Shown here: positions 41,824 through 50,630 of the stretch, one piece after another
Layout of the letters: every line of letters starts with the position of its first letter
How positions within the stretch are numbered: position 1 is the stretch's first letter
Source: Tenacibaculum sp.
GTDB lineage: Bacteria > Bacteroidota > Bacteroidia > Flavobacteriales > Flavobacteriaceae
Direction of reading: 5' to 3'
Assembly (NCBI GenBank): GCA_022448525.1
Contig: JAKVCX010000004.1
Span: 124,001-188,000, forward strand
Length of the DNA stretch: 64,000 nt
The notes under the pieces: model-generated
Told to the model about the DNA's origin: nothing
What the model saw: only the letters and a program-made list of their open reading frames with translations
The model's database searches: none
Program-made: the position numbers and the translations under genes

Positions 41824-44223
41824 TTAATAATTTACTTTTAATTGTATTTTAAAATTTCTTCCTAGATCATCTGCAAAAAAGCGTAAACGATTTAAATAAT
41901 CTCTGTAGGATGTGTTTAAAAGGTTGTTTACGGTAAATTGTAATGAGATATTAGTCTTAGACATGTTAAAGTCAAAACCAGAAGAAAAGTTTAATAGATG
42001 ATAACCACCGGGAGGGGTACTTATGTCTACTAATTCGTTGGAGTTTGTAGTTGCAACAAATGTTGTAAAATTATTATCAGGGAATTCATTTTGTCTGGCG
42101 TTATAAACGCTTTCTAAAGAGGCAAAAAAGTTATTCCAATTTTCTTTTTTATATAGTATTGAACTTACAGTTTTAAAAGGAGGTATATCGATTAAAGCCC
42201 TTGAATTGTCAATATCTCTACCTTTTAATAATGAAGATTTATTTGATATGATTAAGTTTTCATTAATATTGTAAGTGATGTGAGTGTCTACACCAAAAAG
42301 ATTTGCATTTACCTGCTTATATTCCCAAACAACGAAAGTACCCCTTATAGTGGTTTCTGTACCAGAAGGTTCTAAATAAATAAAATCATTGATTCTATTA
42401 AAAAACGCTTCTACGGACACATTAAACTTTGAGTTGTCAAATTTATAAGTTCCGGAAAATCTATGGGATGTTTCTGGTTGGATACGCAAATTTCCTAACT
42501 CTATTCTTGCAGCAGAATGATGTAATCCATCGCTAAATAGTTCCGAAGGATTTGGAGCCCTATTGGATAAACCATAGTTAATGATGAAGGTGTTTTTGGG
42601 ATTCAATTTGTATAATAGACCAGTTGCGGTTGATATATTATGATAGTTAAATTTGGGGTTAACTAAATATTGAGTTCCAAAATCTTCAATTATTATATTA
42701 CTAAAATCTTGATCATAGTTTAACGAGTTCCATCTAGATTTTATGTAAAACTTTTTTGCATTAATATGATTATAGTCGTAGCGTACACCAGCTGACAAAA
42801 GAAAACCATTAAAACTAAATTCAGAAATCGCATAAATTCCTGCATTGTATTTGTCATAGTCTGGTATAATTCTACGTACTCCTGTTTCAGGGTTAGAAAA
42901 ATTGTTTTGGTATCCACCAGAAATCCCAATTTTGTAGATCCTATGAGAATCTGCATCAAATTTCATATCTGCCGAAACCGTGTGAGTTTTTAATGTAAGA
43001 TCGGTAGCCGCTTTTTCGCTTCTACCACCTCTTCTTATATCAAACTCTAATCTTTCGTTATTCTGAAAATCATATTGAATAGATAACTTACCTAGTCCTT
43101 CTAGGCGCTTGTACATTTTTGCTTTTACTAATTGATGTGTAACATCTTGTTTTGGATTGTTTATGGCATAACTAAAGTCATTGATAACTAAAGGTTCGCC
43201 ATTATTTATGGCAGTAACTAAATCTCCAGTAGTTCCAATGTGGGAAGCTCTTAAAATCCCTAGTTCATTAGATAAATAACTGTAAGAAAGATCAAAACCT
43301 TTGTCAAATCCTTTAAATCCACCATTTAGAGTAATACCATATGATTTTAAACCAGTATTTGTAAAATTATAATCAGGTGATTCAAAATCACCTGCTCTTT
43401 TAAATGAGGCATTACCATTAACAAACCATCCTTTTTCTGTAGTTTTATTTAAGCTTGTAGTAACAGAAAATAAACGACCATTATTTTGTTGTGATAAAAT
43501 AGTTTTACCCTGTAGAGTATCTTTTCTAATAAGTTTCGCTGGGTTTAAAACAATTACTCCTCCAATGGCGTCTCCACCAAATTCCAAGGCATTTGCTCCT
43601 TTTATAACCGAGATACTTCCTGCCGAGTTAATATCAACATTAGGAGCATGTTCAATTCCCCAATCTTGATCTTGTAACCTTACTCCGTTTACAGAAGTAA
43701 GTACTCGACTACTATGTAAACCATTAATTACAGGTTTTACAATTGTATTACCTGTGTTAATAGAAGAAACCCCAGATACTTCTTTTAATGCATCACCTAA
43801 GTTGGCATCACTAAAAGACTCTAACGTCTTTGCTTTTATAACAGTTTCTTGAGAAGTTTTAGTTTTTTTAGCTAATTGAGCTCTAATACTTACTTCATCA
43901 AGTTCTTCTACATGGTGTTCAATATCAATCACTTTATAAGTGTCTTTCTTTAGTTTAAGTTCAAAGACCTTGGTATTACACGCTAAATGAGAAACTTCAA
44001 TAATTAAATTTCCTTCACAAACATTTGATATGTTGAATTTCCCATTAATATCAGTGGCAGTATATTTATTTTGATTTTTAATATATACCGTTGCACCAAC
44101 AATAATTGACTTATCGTGTGAGTCTTCTACTATTCCAGAAAAAGTATATGTACAATTTTGACTTATTACTACACGTGTAAAAAATGTAAGTAATAAAATC
44201 AATAAGAGATCCTTTGATTTCAT
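41824..44223 (-). CDS. TonB-dependent outer-membrane receptor
   Basis: A 799-residue receptor: signal peptide, an N-terminal carboxypeptidase-like beta-sandwich (about residues 25-110), a plug domain (VNGVRLQDQDWGIEHAPNVD, GANALEFGGDAIGGVIVL) and a 22-strand barrel ending in a terminal strand with aromatic residues, RNFKIQLKVNY. The plug and the associated small proteins suggest uptake of a metal or metal complex. The segment ISHLACNTKV is in the sandwich as in related Flavobacteria receptors. The substrate is not certain. Confidence 0.94.
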   Translation of the reverse strand: MKSKDLLLILLLTFFTRVVISQNCTYTFSGIVEDSHDKSIIVGATVYIKNQNKYTATDINGKFNISNVCEGNLIIEVSHLACNTKVFELKLKKDTYKVIDIEHHVEELDEVSIRAQLAKKTKTSQETVIKAKTLESFSDANLGDALKEVSGVSSINTGNTIVKPVINGLHSSRVLTSVNGVRLQDQDWGIEHAPNVDINSAGSISVIKGANALEFGGDAIGGVIVLNPAKLIRKDTLQGKTILSQQNNGRLFSVTTSLNKTTEKGWFVNGNASFKRAGDFESPDYNFTNTGLKSYGITLNGGFKGFDKGFDLSYSYLSNELGILRASHIGTTGDLVTAINNGEPLVINDFSYAINNPKQDVTHQLVKAKMYKRLEGLGKLSIQYDFQNNERLEFDIRRGGRSEKAATDLTLKTHTVSADMKFDADSHRIYKIGISGGYQNNFSNPETGVRRIIPDYDKYNAGIYAISEFSFNGFLLSAGVRYDYNHINAKKFYIKSRWNSLNYDQDFSNIIIEDFGTQYLVNPKFNYHNISTATGLLYKLNPKNTFIINYGLSNRAPNPSELFSDGLHHSAARIELGNLRIQPETSHRFSGTYKFDNSKFNVSVEAFFNRINDFIYLEPSGTETTIRGTFVVWEYKQVNANLFGVDTHITYNINENLIISNKSSLLKGRDIDNSRALIDIPPFKTVSSILYKKENWNNFFASLESVYNARQNEFPDNNFTTFVATTNSNELVDISTPPGGYHLLNFSSGFDFNMSKTNISLQFTVNNLLNTSYRDYLNRLRFFADDLGRNFKIQLKVNY

Positions 44224-44263
44224 TATGATTTTTAGATTAACTAAATTATTTTGAATTAAATAA

Positions 44264-44584
44264 CTAAGTTAAACTAGGTGGACCTCTTAGTAGAAAAGAA
44301 GTGTTAATTTCACTCTTAAAAGAGTAATAAAAAGATTGTTCGTTATTGTTTTTTTGAATATCAATAGTTGGTATTGTAACAATTGATATTTCTGAAAAGT
44401 CATTTAAATTGAATTTACATAATTCACATTCCATATCATGATCATGATAATGTTGTTCATCTTGTGATTGACAAACTTCAACATCATGATGCTCTTCCGA
44501 AACAATATGTGTAAACTGAATTACAGAAGGAGCTAATATGATGATTAGCAGTGTTAATGATATGTATTTGCGAATAAGTTGCAT
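44264..44584 (-). CDS. His/Cys-rich small exported protein upstream of the receptor
   Basis: A 106-residue protein with an N-terminal hydrophobic segment (YISLTLLIIILAPSVIQF) and a centre rich in metal ligands: SEEHHDVEVC, then QHYHDHDMECELCKF, giving six or seven His and three Cys within about 30 residues. The C-terminal part is short and ends LLRGPPSLT. It heads the receptor operon, 40 bases before the receptor gene, and similar proteins often sit there. It probably binds a transition metal such as zinc or copper, in the periplasm. Specific role unknown. Confidence 0.7.
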   Translation of the reverse strand: MQLIRKYISLTLLIIILAPSVIQFTHIVSEEHHDVEVCQSQDEQHYHDHDMECELCKFNLNDFSEISIVTIPTIDIQKNNNEQSFYYSFKSEINTSFLLRGPPSLT

Positions 44585-44678
44585 AATTCAAGCGCCAAAT
44601 TAAGGAGATTTTTTGTATTTCACCAAGATTTAGCGATAATTTTAACGTTTTTAGCTGTTCTGTTGTAAATTAATGAAC

Positions 44679-45101
44679 TTATTCTTTGCTAATGTACAAT
44701 GTACCTTTTTGTTTGTATTTTGAATACCCTACACGGGCTGTAAAGTCGTAAGAAGAATCTTTTACTTTAGTAATTTGGACGAAAATAGTCTCTTTTTCTA
44801 AATCCGTTTTTGGATTTATAATTTGTAATTGATAAGCAAAGTTATTTCTCCATTTAATATACAATGAGTCAACTTCTTTAATCTCTTTTTCAATTACAGA
44901 ACTATCTGTAGAAACGGTAACCTTTTTTGTATAATATTCTATTTGTAAGCTATCTTTTCTTATAATTTTAGTTTTACTGTAGTTATTAACCGCTGGAATT
45001 TCAAATGTTCCGTGTTTAAAGCGATCGGCATCTCCAGTAGTTTCTACTTTACAAGAAATGAATGATAAAATTACTATACAAAAAAGGAAACCTAGTCTCA
45101 T
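44679..45101 (-). CDS. Small lipoprotein downstream of purB
   Basis: A 140-residue lipoprotein (MRLGFLFCIVILSFISCKVE, lipid on the second Cys of the signal, Cys17). The rest is a charged beta-rich domain with RKDSLQIEYYTKKVTV and YDFTARVGYSKYKQKGTLYI. I do not recognise a named family with confidence, though the protein is common in Flavobacteriaceae. Its start lies one base after the purB stop codon, suggesting a shared transcript without an evident functional link. Confidence 0.75.
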   Translation of the reverse strand: MRLGFLFCIVILSFISCKVETTGDADRFKHGTFEIPAVNNYSKTKIIRKDSLQIEYYTKKVTVSTDSSVIEKEIKEVDSLYIKWRNNFAYQLQIINPKTDLEKETIFVQITKVKDSSYDFTARVGYSKYKQKGTLYISKE

Positions 45102-45102
45102 A

Positions 45103-46446
45103 TTAAATACCTGTATAATTAGAAGGTGTTATTTGTTTTAATTCACTCTTAATAGCATCAGATACGTCTAATGTATCAATAAAATCAGCAATTGATTTTT
45201 GAGTTATTTTTTCATTAGTACGTGTTAATCCTTTTAATGCTTCATACGGATTAGGATAAGCTTCACGTCTTAAAATCGTTTGGATTGCTTCAGCAGCTAC
45301 TGCCCAATTATTTTCCAAGTCTTGTTCAAACTTCTCTTTATTTAATAGAAGTTTATTCAATCCTTTTAAAGTTGCTTTAAAAGCAATGATCGTATGTCCA
45401 AATGGAACTCCAACATTTCTTAAAACAGTACTATCCGTTAAATCACGTTGCATTCTAGATACAGGAAGCTTAGCCGCTAAATGCTCTAATATTGCATTTG
45501 CAATACCTAAATTTCCTTCAGAATTTTCAAAGTCAATAGGATTTACTTTATGTGGCATTGCCGATGAACCAACTTCTCCCTTTTTAATTTTTTGTTTGAA
45601 ATAATCCATAGAAACATAAGTCCAAATGTCTCTATCTAAATCAATCAAAATAGTATTGATACGTTTCATGGCATCAAATAAACTAGCCATATGATCGTAA
45701 TGCTCAATTTGCGTAGTTGGAAAAGAATGGTGTAAATCTAAACGTTCTTCTACAAAAGAAGTTCCGAATGATTTCCAATCGATATTGGGATAGGCAACTT
45801 TGTGTGCATTGTAATTTCCAGTAGCACCACCAAATTTAGCGGCATTTGGAATATGTTGTAAAAACAGAATCTGTTGATTAATACGTTCAACAAAAACGAA
45901 AAGTTCCTTTCCTAATCGAGTAGGAGATGCAGGTTGTCCGTGAGTACGAGCTAACATAGGAACGTTTTCCCATTCTTCGCACAATTCTGCTAATTTAGCC
46001 GTTAAAGTATCTAAAGTTGGATAATAAACTTCTTCAATTGCGTCTTTAATTGATAAAGGAATTGCAGTGTTATTTATGTCCTGAGAAGTTAATCCGAAAT
46101 GGATAAATTCTTTGTATGCCGATAAATTTAAAGCGTCAAATTTCTCTTTGATGAAATATTCAACTGCTTTTACATCGTGATTTGTAACACTTTCAATTTC
46201 TTTGATTTTTAGAGCATCTTCAGTAGAAAATTCAGTGTAAATTTTTCTTAATTCTGGAAAAAGTTCCGAATTCACCTCTGTTAATTGAGGTAATGGAATT
46301 TCACATAACGCAATAAAGTATTCAATTTCTACTTTAACTCTATATTTAATTAAAGCTTCTTCCGAAAAATAGTTTGTTAATTGATCTACCTTATTTCTGT
46401 ATCTACCATCAATAGGAGAGATGGCGTTTAATGTTGTTAAACTCAT
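45103..46446 (-). CDS. purB: Adenylosuccinate lyase
   Basis: Purine biosynthesis enzyme that cleaves SAICAR and adenylosuccinate, releasing fumarate. The 447-residue length is typical. The family signature GSSAMPHKVNPIDFENSEGN holds the catalytic serine loop, and HFGLTSQDINNTA and ARTHGQPASPTRLGKE segments carry the active-site histidines. All are intact. Confidence 0.97.
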   Translation of the reverse strand: MSLTTLNAISPIDGRYRNKVDQLTNYFSEEALIKYRVKVEIEYFIALCEIPLPQLTEVNSELFPELRKIYTEFSTEDALKIKEIESVTNHDVKAVEYFIKEKFDALNLSAYKEFIHFGLTSQDINNTAIPLSIKDAIEEVYYPTLDTLTAKLAELCEEWENVPMLARTHGQPASPTRLGKELFVFVERINQQILFLQHIPNAAKFGGATGNYNAHKVAYPNIDWKSFGTSFVEERLDLHHSFPTTQIEHYDHMASLFDAMKRINTILIDLDRDIWTYVSMDYFKQKIKKGEVGSSAMPHKVNPIDFENSEGNLGIANAILEHLAAKLPVSRMQRDLTDSTVLRNVGVPFGHTIIAFKATLKGLNKLLLNKEKFEQDLENNWAVAAEAIQTILRREAYPNPYEALKGLTRTNEKITQKSIADFIDTLDVSDAIKSELKQITPSNYTGI

Positions 46447-46516
46447 TTGTTGTTGTTGTGTTGAAACCGCAAAAATAGCAAATACTTAGAGTTTATCTTA
46501 CTAATTTTAAATGAAT

Positions 46517-47113
46517 TTATCGATATACTTTACGTTTCTCAATTTTAACTTCTCCTTGCTTTTCAAGTTGTTTAATTGCGCGAATAACGGTTTCAACGCG
46601 TAAACCTAATAAATCTGAGATTTGCTGTCGTGTATGTTCAATTTTTAAGGTGAATTTACCCTCCAATTTATGAACATCATATTTCAGGTAATCAAAAAAT
46701 CTTAAGATTCTATGACTAGGTTCCTGACTTGAAATTTCAGATGCAATAATGGCTTTGTAATACAGGCGTTTTGCTAAACTTTTTGAGATATTTAAATGAA
46801 TATCTGAGTGATTTTTTAATAGAGTGAAAAAACTTTTCTTAGGTAAAACATAAAGTTCAGAACTTTCTATAGCAACAGCATTTGCGGGATAATTAACATC
46901 AATAAAAAGTGGCGGTTCTCCAAAACTTTGTTCTTTATAAAAAATACCCTGGATGAACTCCTTTCCATCATCATTATAGTTGTTCATTTTTACAATACCA
47001 CTTTTCACTTGATAATAGTTTTTAGAACTGCTGTTTTCAGAAAAAATGATATCATTTTTATCAAATGATTTTATTTCTGCATCATAATTAAGAAGTAATT
47101 CTATTGGTATCAT
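46517..47113 (-). CDS. Crp/Fnr-family regulator beside the truncated haemoglobin
   Basis: A 198-residue regulator with a cyclic-nucleotide-binding-like domain (SGIVKMNNYNDDGKEFIQGIF, FGEPPLF) and a C-terminal winged helix with HTRQQISDLLGLRVETVIRAIKQLEKQG, whose recognition helix carries the RVETVIR motif seen in Fnr/Crp proteins (quoted here in parts: QISDLLGLR, ETVIRAIK). It lacks the Fnr N-terminal cysteine cluster. A TGTGATTTTAGTCATA box begins two bases before its ATG, and it is divergent from a group III haemoglobin, which points to control by nitric oxide or oxygen limitation. Confidence 0.9.
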   Translation of the reverse strand: MIPIELLLNYDAEIKSFDKNDIIFSENSSSKNYYQVKSGIVKMNNYNDDGKEFIQGIFYKEQSFGEPPLFIDVNYPANAVAIESSELYVLPKKSFFTLLKNHSDIHLNISKSLAKRLYYKAIIASEISSQEPSHRILRFFDYLKYDVHKLEGKFTLKIEHTRQQISDLLGLRVETVIRAIKQLEKQGEVKIEKRKVYR

Positions 47114-47115
47114 AA

Positions 47116-47131
47116 TGTGATTTTAGTCATA
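47116..47131. promoter_or_regulatory. Fnr-like operator 1 (regulator/haemoglobin intergenic region)
   Basis: TGTGATTTTAGTCATA, an imperfect inverted repeat with a TGA-N6-TCA core. It is next to the start of the Crp/Fnr gene (possible autoregulation) and centred about 43 bases upstream of the expected haemoglobin transcription start, the usual place for a class II Fnr activator. Confidence 0.65.
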
Positions 47132-47153
47132 ATTTACCTAGAAAGTAAAAGTA

Positions 47154-47161
47154 TACTTTTG
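47154..47161 (+). promoter_or_regulatory. -7 element of the truncated haemoglobin promoter
   Basis: TACTTTTG, a perfect TAnnTTTG. The expected -33 position reads ATT and directly abuts Fnr-like operator 1, so the promoter likely needs the activator. Confidence 0.6.
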
Positions 47162-47182
47162 TGTTAGAAAATTAAGTGTTGG

Positions 47183-47578
47183 ATGGATCGAAAACAAATT
47201 GAAAATAGAGAAGACGTATTTTTACTTGTAAACTCTTTTTACAAAAAAATAAAAGTTGATGAAATTATTGGTGAATTCTTCATTAAGACAATTCCTGCAA
47301 ACGAATGGGATTCGCATATTCAAAAACTCACAGATTTTTGGGAAACAAATTTGTTTTTTGTACGAAAGTTTAAGGGAAATCCGATAAAGGCTCATAGAGA
47401 TGTTGATACCAATTTTAATCAAACTATTCAGCAAGAACATTTTGGAAGATGGCTTGAGTTATGGTTTTCTACTGTGGATGAATATTTCTACGGAGAGAAA
47501 GCCAATCAGGCAAAAGAAAGAGCACGAAATATTGCTTCCATGCTCTTCTTTAAAATTTATGAGAATAGACTAAAATAA
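47183..47578 (+). CDS. Group III truncated haemoglobin
   Basis: A 131-residue globin of the trHb3 (Ctb-like) group. It has the shortened 2/2 fold; the proximal histidine is in the AHRDVDTNFNQ to EHFGRWLELWF region (EHFGRW), and the FWETNLFF segment lines the haem pocket. Such globins are linked to nitric oxide or low-oxygen physiology. It is divergent from a Crp/Fnr regulator, with an Fnr-like box between them. Confidence 0.93.
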   Translation: MDRKQIENREDVFLLVNSFYKKIKVDEIIGEFFIKTIPANEWDSHIQKLTDFWETNLFFVRKFKGNPIKAHRDVDTNFNQTIQQEHFGRWLELWFSTVDEYFYGEKANQAKERARNIASMLFFKIYENRLK

Positions 47579-47908
47579 CTTTGGTAATTGTAGGAATACT
47601 AATAAGGTGTTTGTAATAATACTTATTAATCCTAACCATACTACATATTTAAACGGACTTTGACTAAATGCTGCTGCGTTTGTTCCCATAGCTGTAGTTG
47701 CAGATAAAGCAACTATTGGAAATGAAAACCCATCATGTAATGCTAAACCAATAGAAATAGAAGAAATCATAGTGCTAATCATTACAAAAAGCATTGTAAT
47801 TCCAAAACTATTTTCTTGTTCTTTTTTAATCTTATTATTAATCATTTCAATTATTGAAACGTTTTTCTTTGCAGTAGTTGTAACGGTAATATTTTTAGCG
47901 GTAATCAT
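47570..47908 (-). CDS. Small membrane protein, probably in the same Fnr-like regulon
   Basis: A 112-residue protein with a polar N-terminal part (TAKKNVSIIEMINNKIKKEQ) and two hydrophobic helices (ITMLFVMISTMISSISIGLAL and WLGLISIITNTLLVFLQL, the first quoted in part as MLFVMISTMISS). I do not recognise the family. The ATG at 47908 is preferred because the -7 promoter element at 47933-47926 lies upstream of it; a further ATG at 47941 would be upstream of that promoter. A box matching the one at the haemoglobin gene is centred about 42 bases upstream of its expected start. It converges on the haemoglobin gene with a nine-base overlap. Confidence 0.72.
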   Translation of the reverse strand: MITAKNITVTTTAKKNVSIIEMINNKIKKEQENSFGITMLFVMISTMISSISIGLALHDGFSFPIVALSATTAMGTNAAAFSQSPFKYVVWLGLISIITNTLLVFLQLPKLF

Positions 47909-47925
47909 AATTATTAATTTTACTA

Positions 47926-47933
47926 CAAAGTTA
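47926..47933 (-). promoter_or_regulatory. -7 element for the membrane protein gene at 47570
   Basis: Minus-strand TAACTTTG, a perfect TAnnTTTG, 18-25 bases upstream of the ATG. Confidence 0.6.
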
Positions 47934-47954
47934 GATTCCAAGTCTTAGTTAAAA

Positions 47955-47970
47955 TATGATTTTGGTCATA
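47955..47970. promoter_or_regulatory. Fnr-like operator 2
   Basis: TATGATTTTGGTCATA, with a TATGA/TCATA perfect inverted repeat. It shares 14 of 16 bases with operator 1 and lies at almost the same distance from its -7 element (about 30 bases). Confidence 0.68.
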
Positions 47971-48032
47971 TTGGTTAAAAAGCTTCTGTTTCTTAAAGGT
48001 TATTTATATCTTCACATTTCAAATCTAAAAAT

Positions 48033-50048
48033 GTGTCGACAGAAGTACTTATCTATATTATATTGTCATTATTAATTGGAGTTGCAGTAGCTTATTTTCA
48101 ATACTTTTTCAAGGTTCAAAAAACAGGAAAACAAACCATTTTGTTATTTGTTTTAAGAGCTTTAAGTGTTTTCTTTTTATTGTTGTTATTAATAAATCCT
48201 CAAATAAAAATTGAGGAAACTGAAAATATAAAGCCTAAATTATCGGTACTTATCGATAATTCGTTATCTACATCTTTCTTTAAAGAAGAAGAGACAACTT
48301 CTCAATTGGTAAATGAATTTAAAAGTTCAAGTGATTTGAACAAGAAATTCGAATTAGATTATTTCGCATTTGGAAAGGATATTCAAATAGCTGATAGTTT
48401 AACTTTTAGTGATTCTCACACCAATGTTTATAATGCCGTAAAATCTATAAATTCACTAGATGAAGATGCAAACGGAGCGATGATTTTAGTTTCTGATGGA
48501 AATCAAACAATTGGTGAGGATTACGAATACGTTAATTCTAAACAAGCAGTTTATCCTATTGTAATCGGAGATACAATCAAATATGAAGATATTAAGTTAG
48601 CGCAGTTAAACGTTAATAAATACAGTTATATTAATAATAAGTTTCCGGTTGAAGCTTTGATTTATTACGACGGAAATAAATCAATAAATACCGAGTATAG
48701 TATATATAAAGGAGGAAAGAAGGTTTTTTCTAGACCGGTAAATCTTTCAAAAGAGAACAATTCGGTCACAATTACCGCTAATTTGGATTCTTACAATGAA
48801 GGTGTTCACTTTTATTCTGCAAGAATTGGAAGATTAACGAATGAAGCCAATACTAGAAATAATATCAAAAATTTTTCAGTTGAAGTTATTGATGAGCAGG
48901 CAAAAGTTTTAATTCTAACATCAATATTACATCCAGATTTAGGAGCGTTGAAAAAGGCAATCGAAAGTAATAAACAAAGGAGTGTTGTTATTGAAAATAT
49001 TACAACTTTTAAAGGGAGTCTAGATGATTATCAATTTGTAATTGCGTATCAACCGACTATTTATTTTAAGCTATTTTTTAACAAACGAAAATCAAATTAT
49101 CTGATAATTACTGGTACTAAAACAGATTGGAGCTTTTTAAATTCTTTAGAACTAGGTTTTGAAAAGTCATACATTAATCAGTCTGAAGATTATGGGACAA
49201 GTTACAATACGAACTACTTAACCTTTATTCAAGATGATATTGGTTTTAATGATTTTCCTCCATTGAAAGATAAATTTGGAAATATTACAGCGAAAGATCA
49301 TCAGAGTTTATTATTTCAAAAATTACAAGGTTTTGTAACCGATGAACCTATTTTTTCAACTTTTGAAAAAGGAGAACAGAAGTTTGGTGTTTTATTTGGA
49401 GAAGGAATCTGGAAATGGAGAGCATCAAGTTATTTGAGAGAGAAAAGTTTTGAGGATTTCGATGCTTTTGTTAGTAATGTAGTTCAGTTTTTATATTCTA
49501 ACAAAAAAAGAAAAAGATTAGATGTAAAAGTTGAAAACTTGTATTTGGCCAATCAGTCAATTGATATTTCTGCCTTGTATTTAGATAACAACTTTAAGTT
49601 CGATTCGAGAGCATCAATTCAAATTTCTATTACGAATACAGATACAAAAGAGCAGAAAATATTTCCTTTTTCATTGGTGAGTAATTCGTATCGTGTTCAA
49701 GTGGAAGGATTAATTCCTGGAGATTATTCATACCGAGTTTCAGTTGAAGGACAAACAGTTCAAAAATCAGGAAAATTTAAAGTGGCAGATTTTCAAATTG
49801 AAGAACAATTTACGAATGCTAATACAGAGAAATTAAAGTCGTTGGCAAATAGTTCTAATGGGAAATTGTTTTTTAGTCACCAACAAGGAGATTTAATCAA
49901 TGAATTAATTCAAAATAAAGACTATTATACAGTTCAAAAATCAATAGAGAAAGAGGAGGGAATTATTCAATGGCAGTGGTTACTATTTTTAATAGTTGGG
50001 TTATTAGCAATAGAATGGTTTTTAAGAAAATATTACGGTAAAATATAA
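48033..50048 (+). CDS. Membrane protein with von Willebrand factor A-like domain
   Basis: A 671-residue membrane protein. Two N-terminal hydrophobic helices (LIYIILSLLIGVAVAYF and LFVLRALSVFFLLLLL) and one near the C-terminus (WLLFLIVGLLAIEWFL) anchor it. Between them, PKLSVLIDNSLST and GAMILVSDGNQT mark a VWA-like domain, and the rest is beta-sandwich. BatA-like proteins have similar layout, but this one stands outside a bat operon. The start is GTG at 48033; an ATG two bases upstream is out of frame. It overlaps the next gene by one base. Confidence 0.8.
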   Translation: MSTEVLIYIILSLLIGVAVAYFQYFFKVQKTGKQTILLFVLRALSVFFLLLLLINPQIKIEETENIKPKLSVLIDNSLSTSFFKEEETTSQLVNEFKSSSDLNKKFELDYFAFGKDIQIADSLTFSDSHTNVYNAVKSINSLDEDANGAMILVSDGNQTIGEDYEYVNSKQAVYPIVIGDTIKYEDIKLAQLNVNKYSYINNKFPVEALIYYDGNKSINTEYSIYKGGKKVFSRPVNLSKENNSVTITANLDSYNEGVHFYSARIGRLTNEANTRNNIKNFSVEVIDEQAKVLILTSILHPDLGALKKAIESNKQRSVVIENITTFKGSLDDYQFVIAYQPTIYFKLFFNKRKSNYLIITGTKTDWSFLNSLELGFEKSYINQSEDYGTSYNTNYLTFIQDDIGFNDFPPLKDKFGNITAKDHQSLLFQKLQGFVTDEPIFSTFEKGEQKFGVLFGEGIWKWRASSYLREKSFEDFDAFVSNVVQFLYSNKKRKRLDVKVENLYLANQSIDISALYLDNNFKFDSRASIQISITNTDTKEQKIFPFSLVSNSYRVQVEGLIPGDYSYRVSVEGQTVQKSGKFKVADFQIEEQFTNANTEKLKSLANSSNGKLFFSHQQGDLINELIQNKDYYTVQKSIEKEEGIIQWQWLLFLIVGLLAIEWFLRKYYGKI

Positions 50049-50227
50049 TGCTAGAACATTTTTTTCAATGTCCCTATTGTTGGGAAGAAATATCGATGTT
50101 ACTCGATCGAAGTATTTCAGAAACATATATTGAAGATTGTGAAATATGTTGCAATCCGATGGAGATTACTACGGTATTTGAACAGAATGAATTAGTCGGT
50201 TTTCAAGTAAAAAATATAGAACAATAA
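50048..50227 (+). CDS. CPXCG-motif cysteine-rich small protein
   Basis: A 59-codon gene, ATG overlapping the preceding stop (TAATG) and its own stop overlapping the thioesterase ATG in the same way. The product starts MLEHFFQCPYCWEEISM and continues to EDCEICCNPMEI, giving two pairs of cysteines (CPYC and CEICC) that should bind zinc. This matches the CPXCG cysteine-rich family found in many bacteria; its function is not established. The overlaps on both sides make translation coupling likely. Confidence 0.85.
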   Translation: MLEHFFQCPYCWEEISMLLDRSISETYIEDCEICCNPMEITTVFEQNELVGFQVKNIEQ

Positions 50228-50619
50228 TGAGATTTCATACAAGAAAATGGGTAAAACCTGAAGATTTAAATCCAAACGGATCTTTGTTTGGTGGACGATT
50301 ATTACAGTGGATAGATGAAGAAGTAGCGCTGTATGCAATCATTCAATTAGAAATTCCTAAAACGGTAACAAAATTTATGTCTGAAATAGATTTTGTTAGC
50401 TCAGCAAGACAAGGAGATATTATTGAAATAGGAATTGATGTTGTAAAATTCGGACGAACATCTATTACTCTAAATTGTACTGTTAGAAACAAATTAACGA
50501 GAAAAGATATTATCACAATTGATAAAATTATCATGGTAAGTTTAGATGATGAAGGTAATCCTGTTGCACATGGTAAAACAAGAATAGAATACGTTAAAGA
50601 TCGATTAGATAAACAATAA
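50227..50619 (+). CDS. Acyl-CoA thioesterase (hotdog fold, YciA-like)
   Basis: A 130-residue hotdog-fold thioesterase of the BFIT/YciA-like group. The start VKPEDLNPNGSLFGGRLLQWIDE contains the catalytic loop (NPNGSLFGG) and the aspartate of LQWIDEEV. FMSEIDFVSSARQGDIIEIG and FGRTSITL complete the domain. Substrates are probably medium- or long-chain acyl-CoAs. It overlaps the CPXCG gene and precedes a prohibitin-like gene. Confidence 0.93.
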   Translation: MRFHTRKWVKPEDLNPNGSLFGGRLLQWIDEEVALYAIIQLEIPKTVTKFMSEIDFVSSARQGDIIEIGIDVVKFGRTSITLNCTVRNKLTRKDIITIDKIIMVSLDDEGNPVAHGKTRIEYVKDRLDKQ

Positions 50620-50630
50620 AACAAAGAATT

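Noticed and set aside
48031..48075. ATG at 48031 as the start of the VWA-like protein
   Set aside because: It is in another frame and meets a stop codon after about fifteen codons; GTG at 48033 is the in-frame start.
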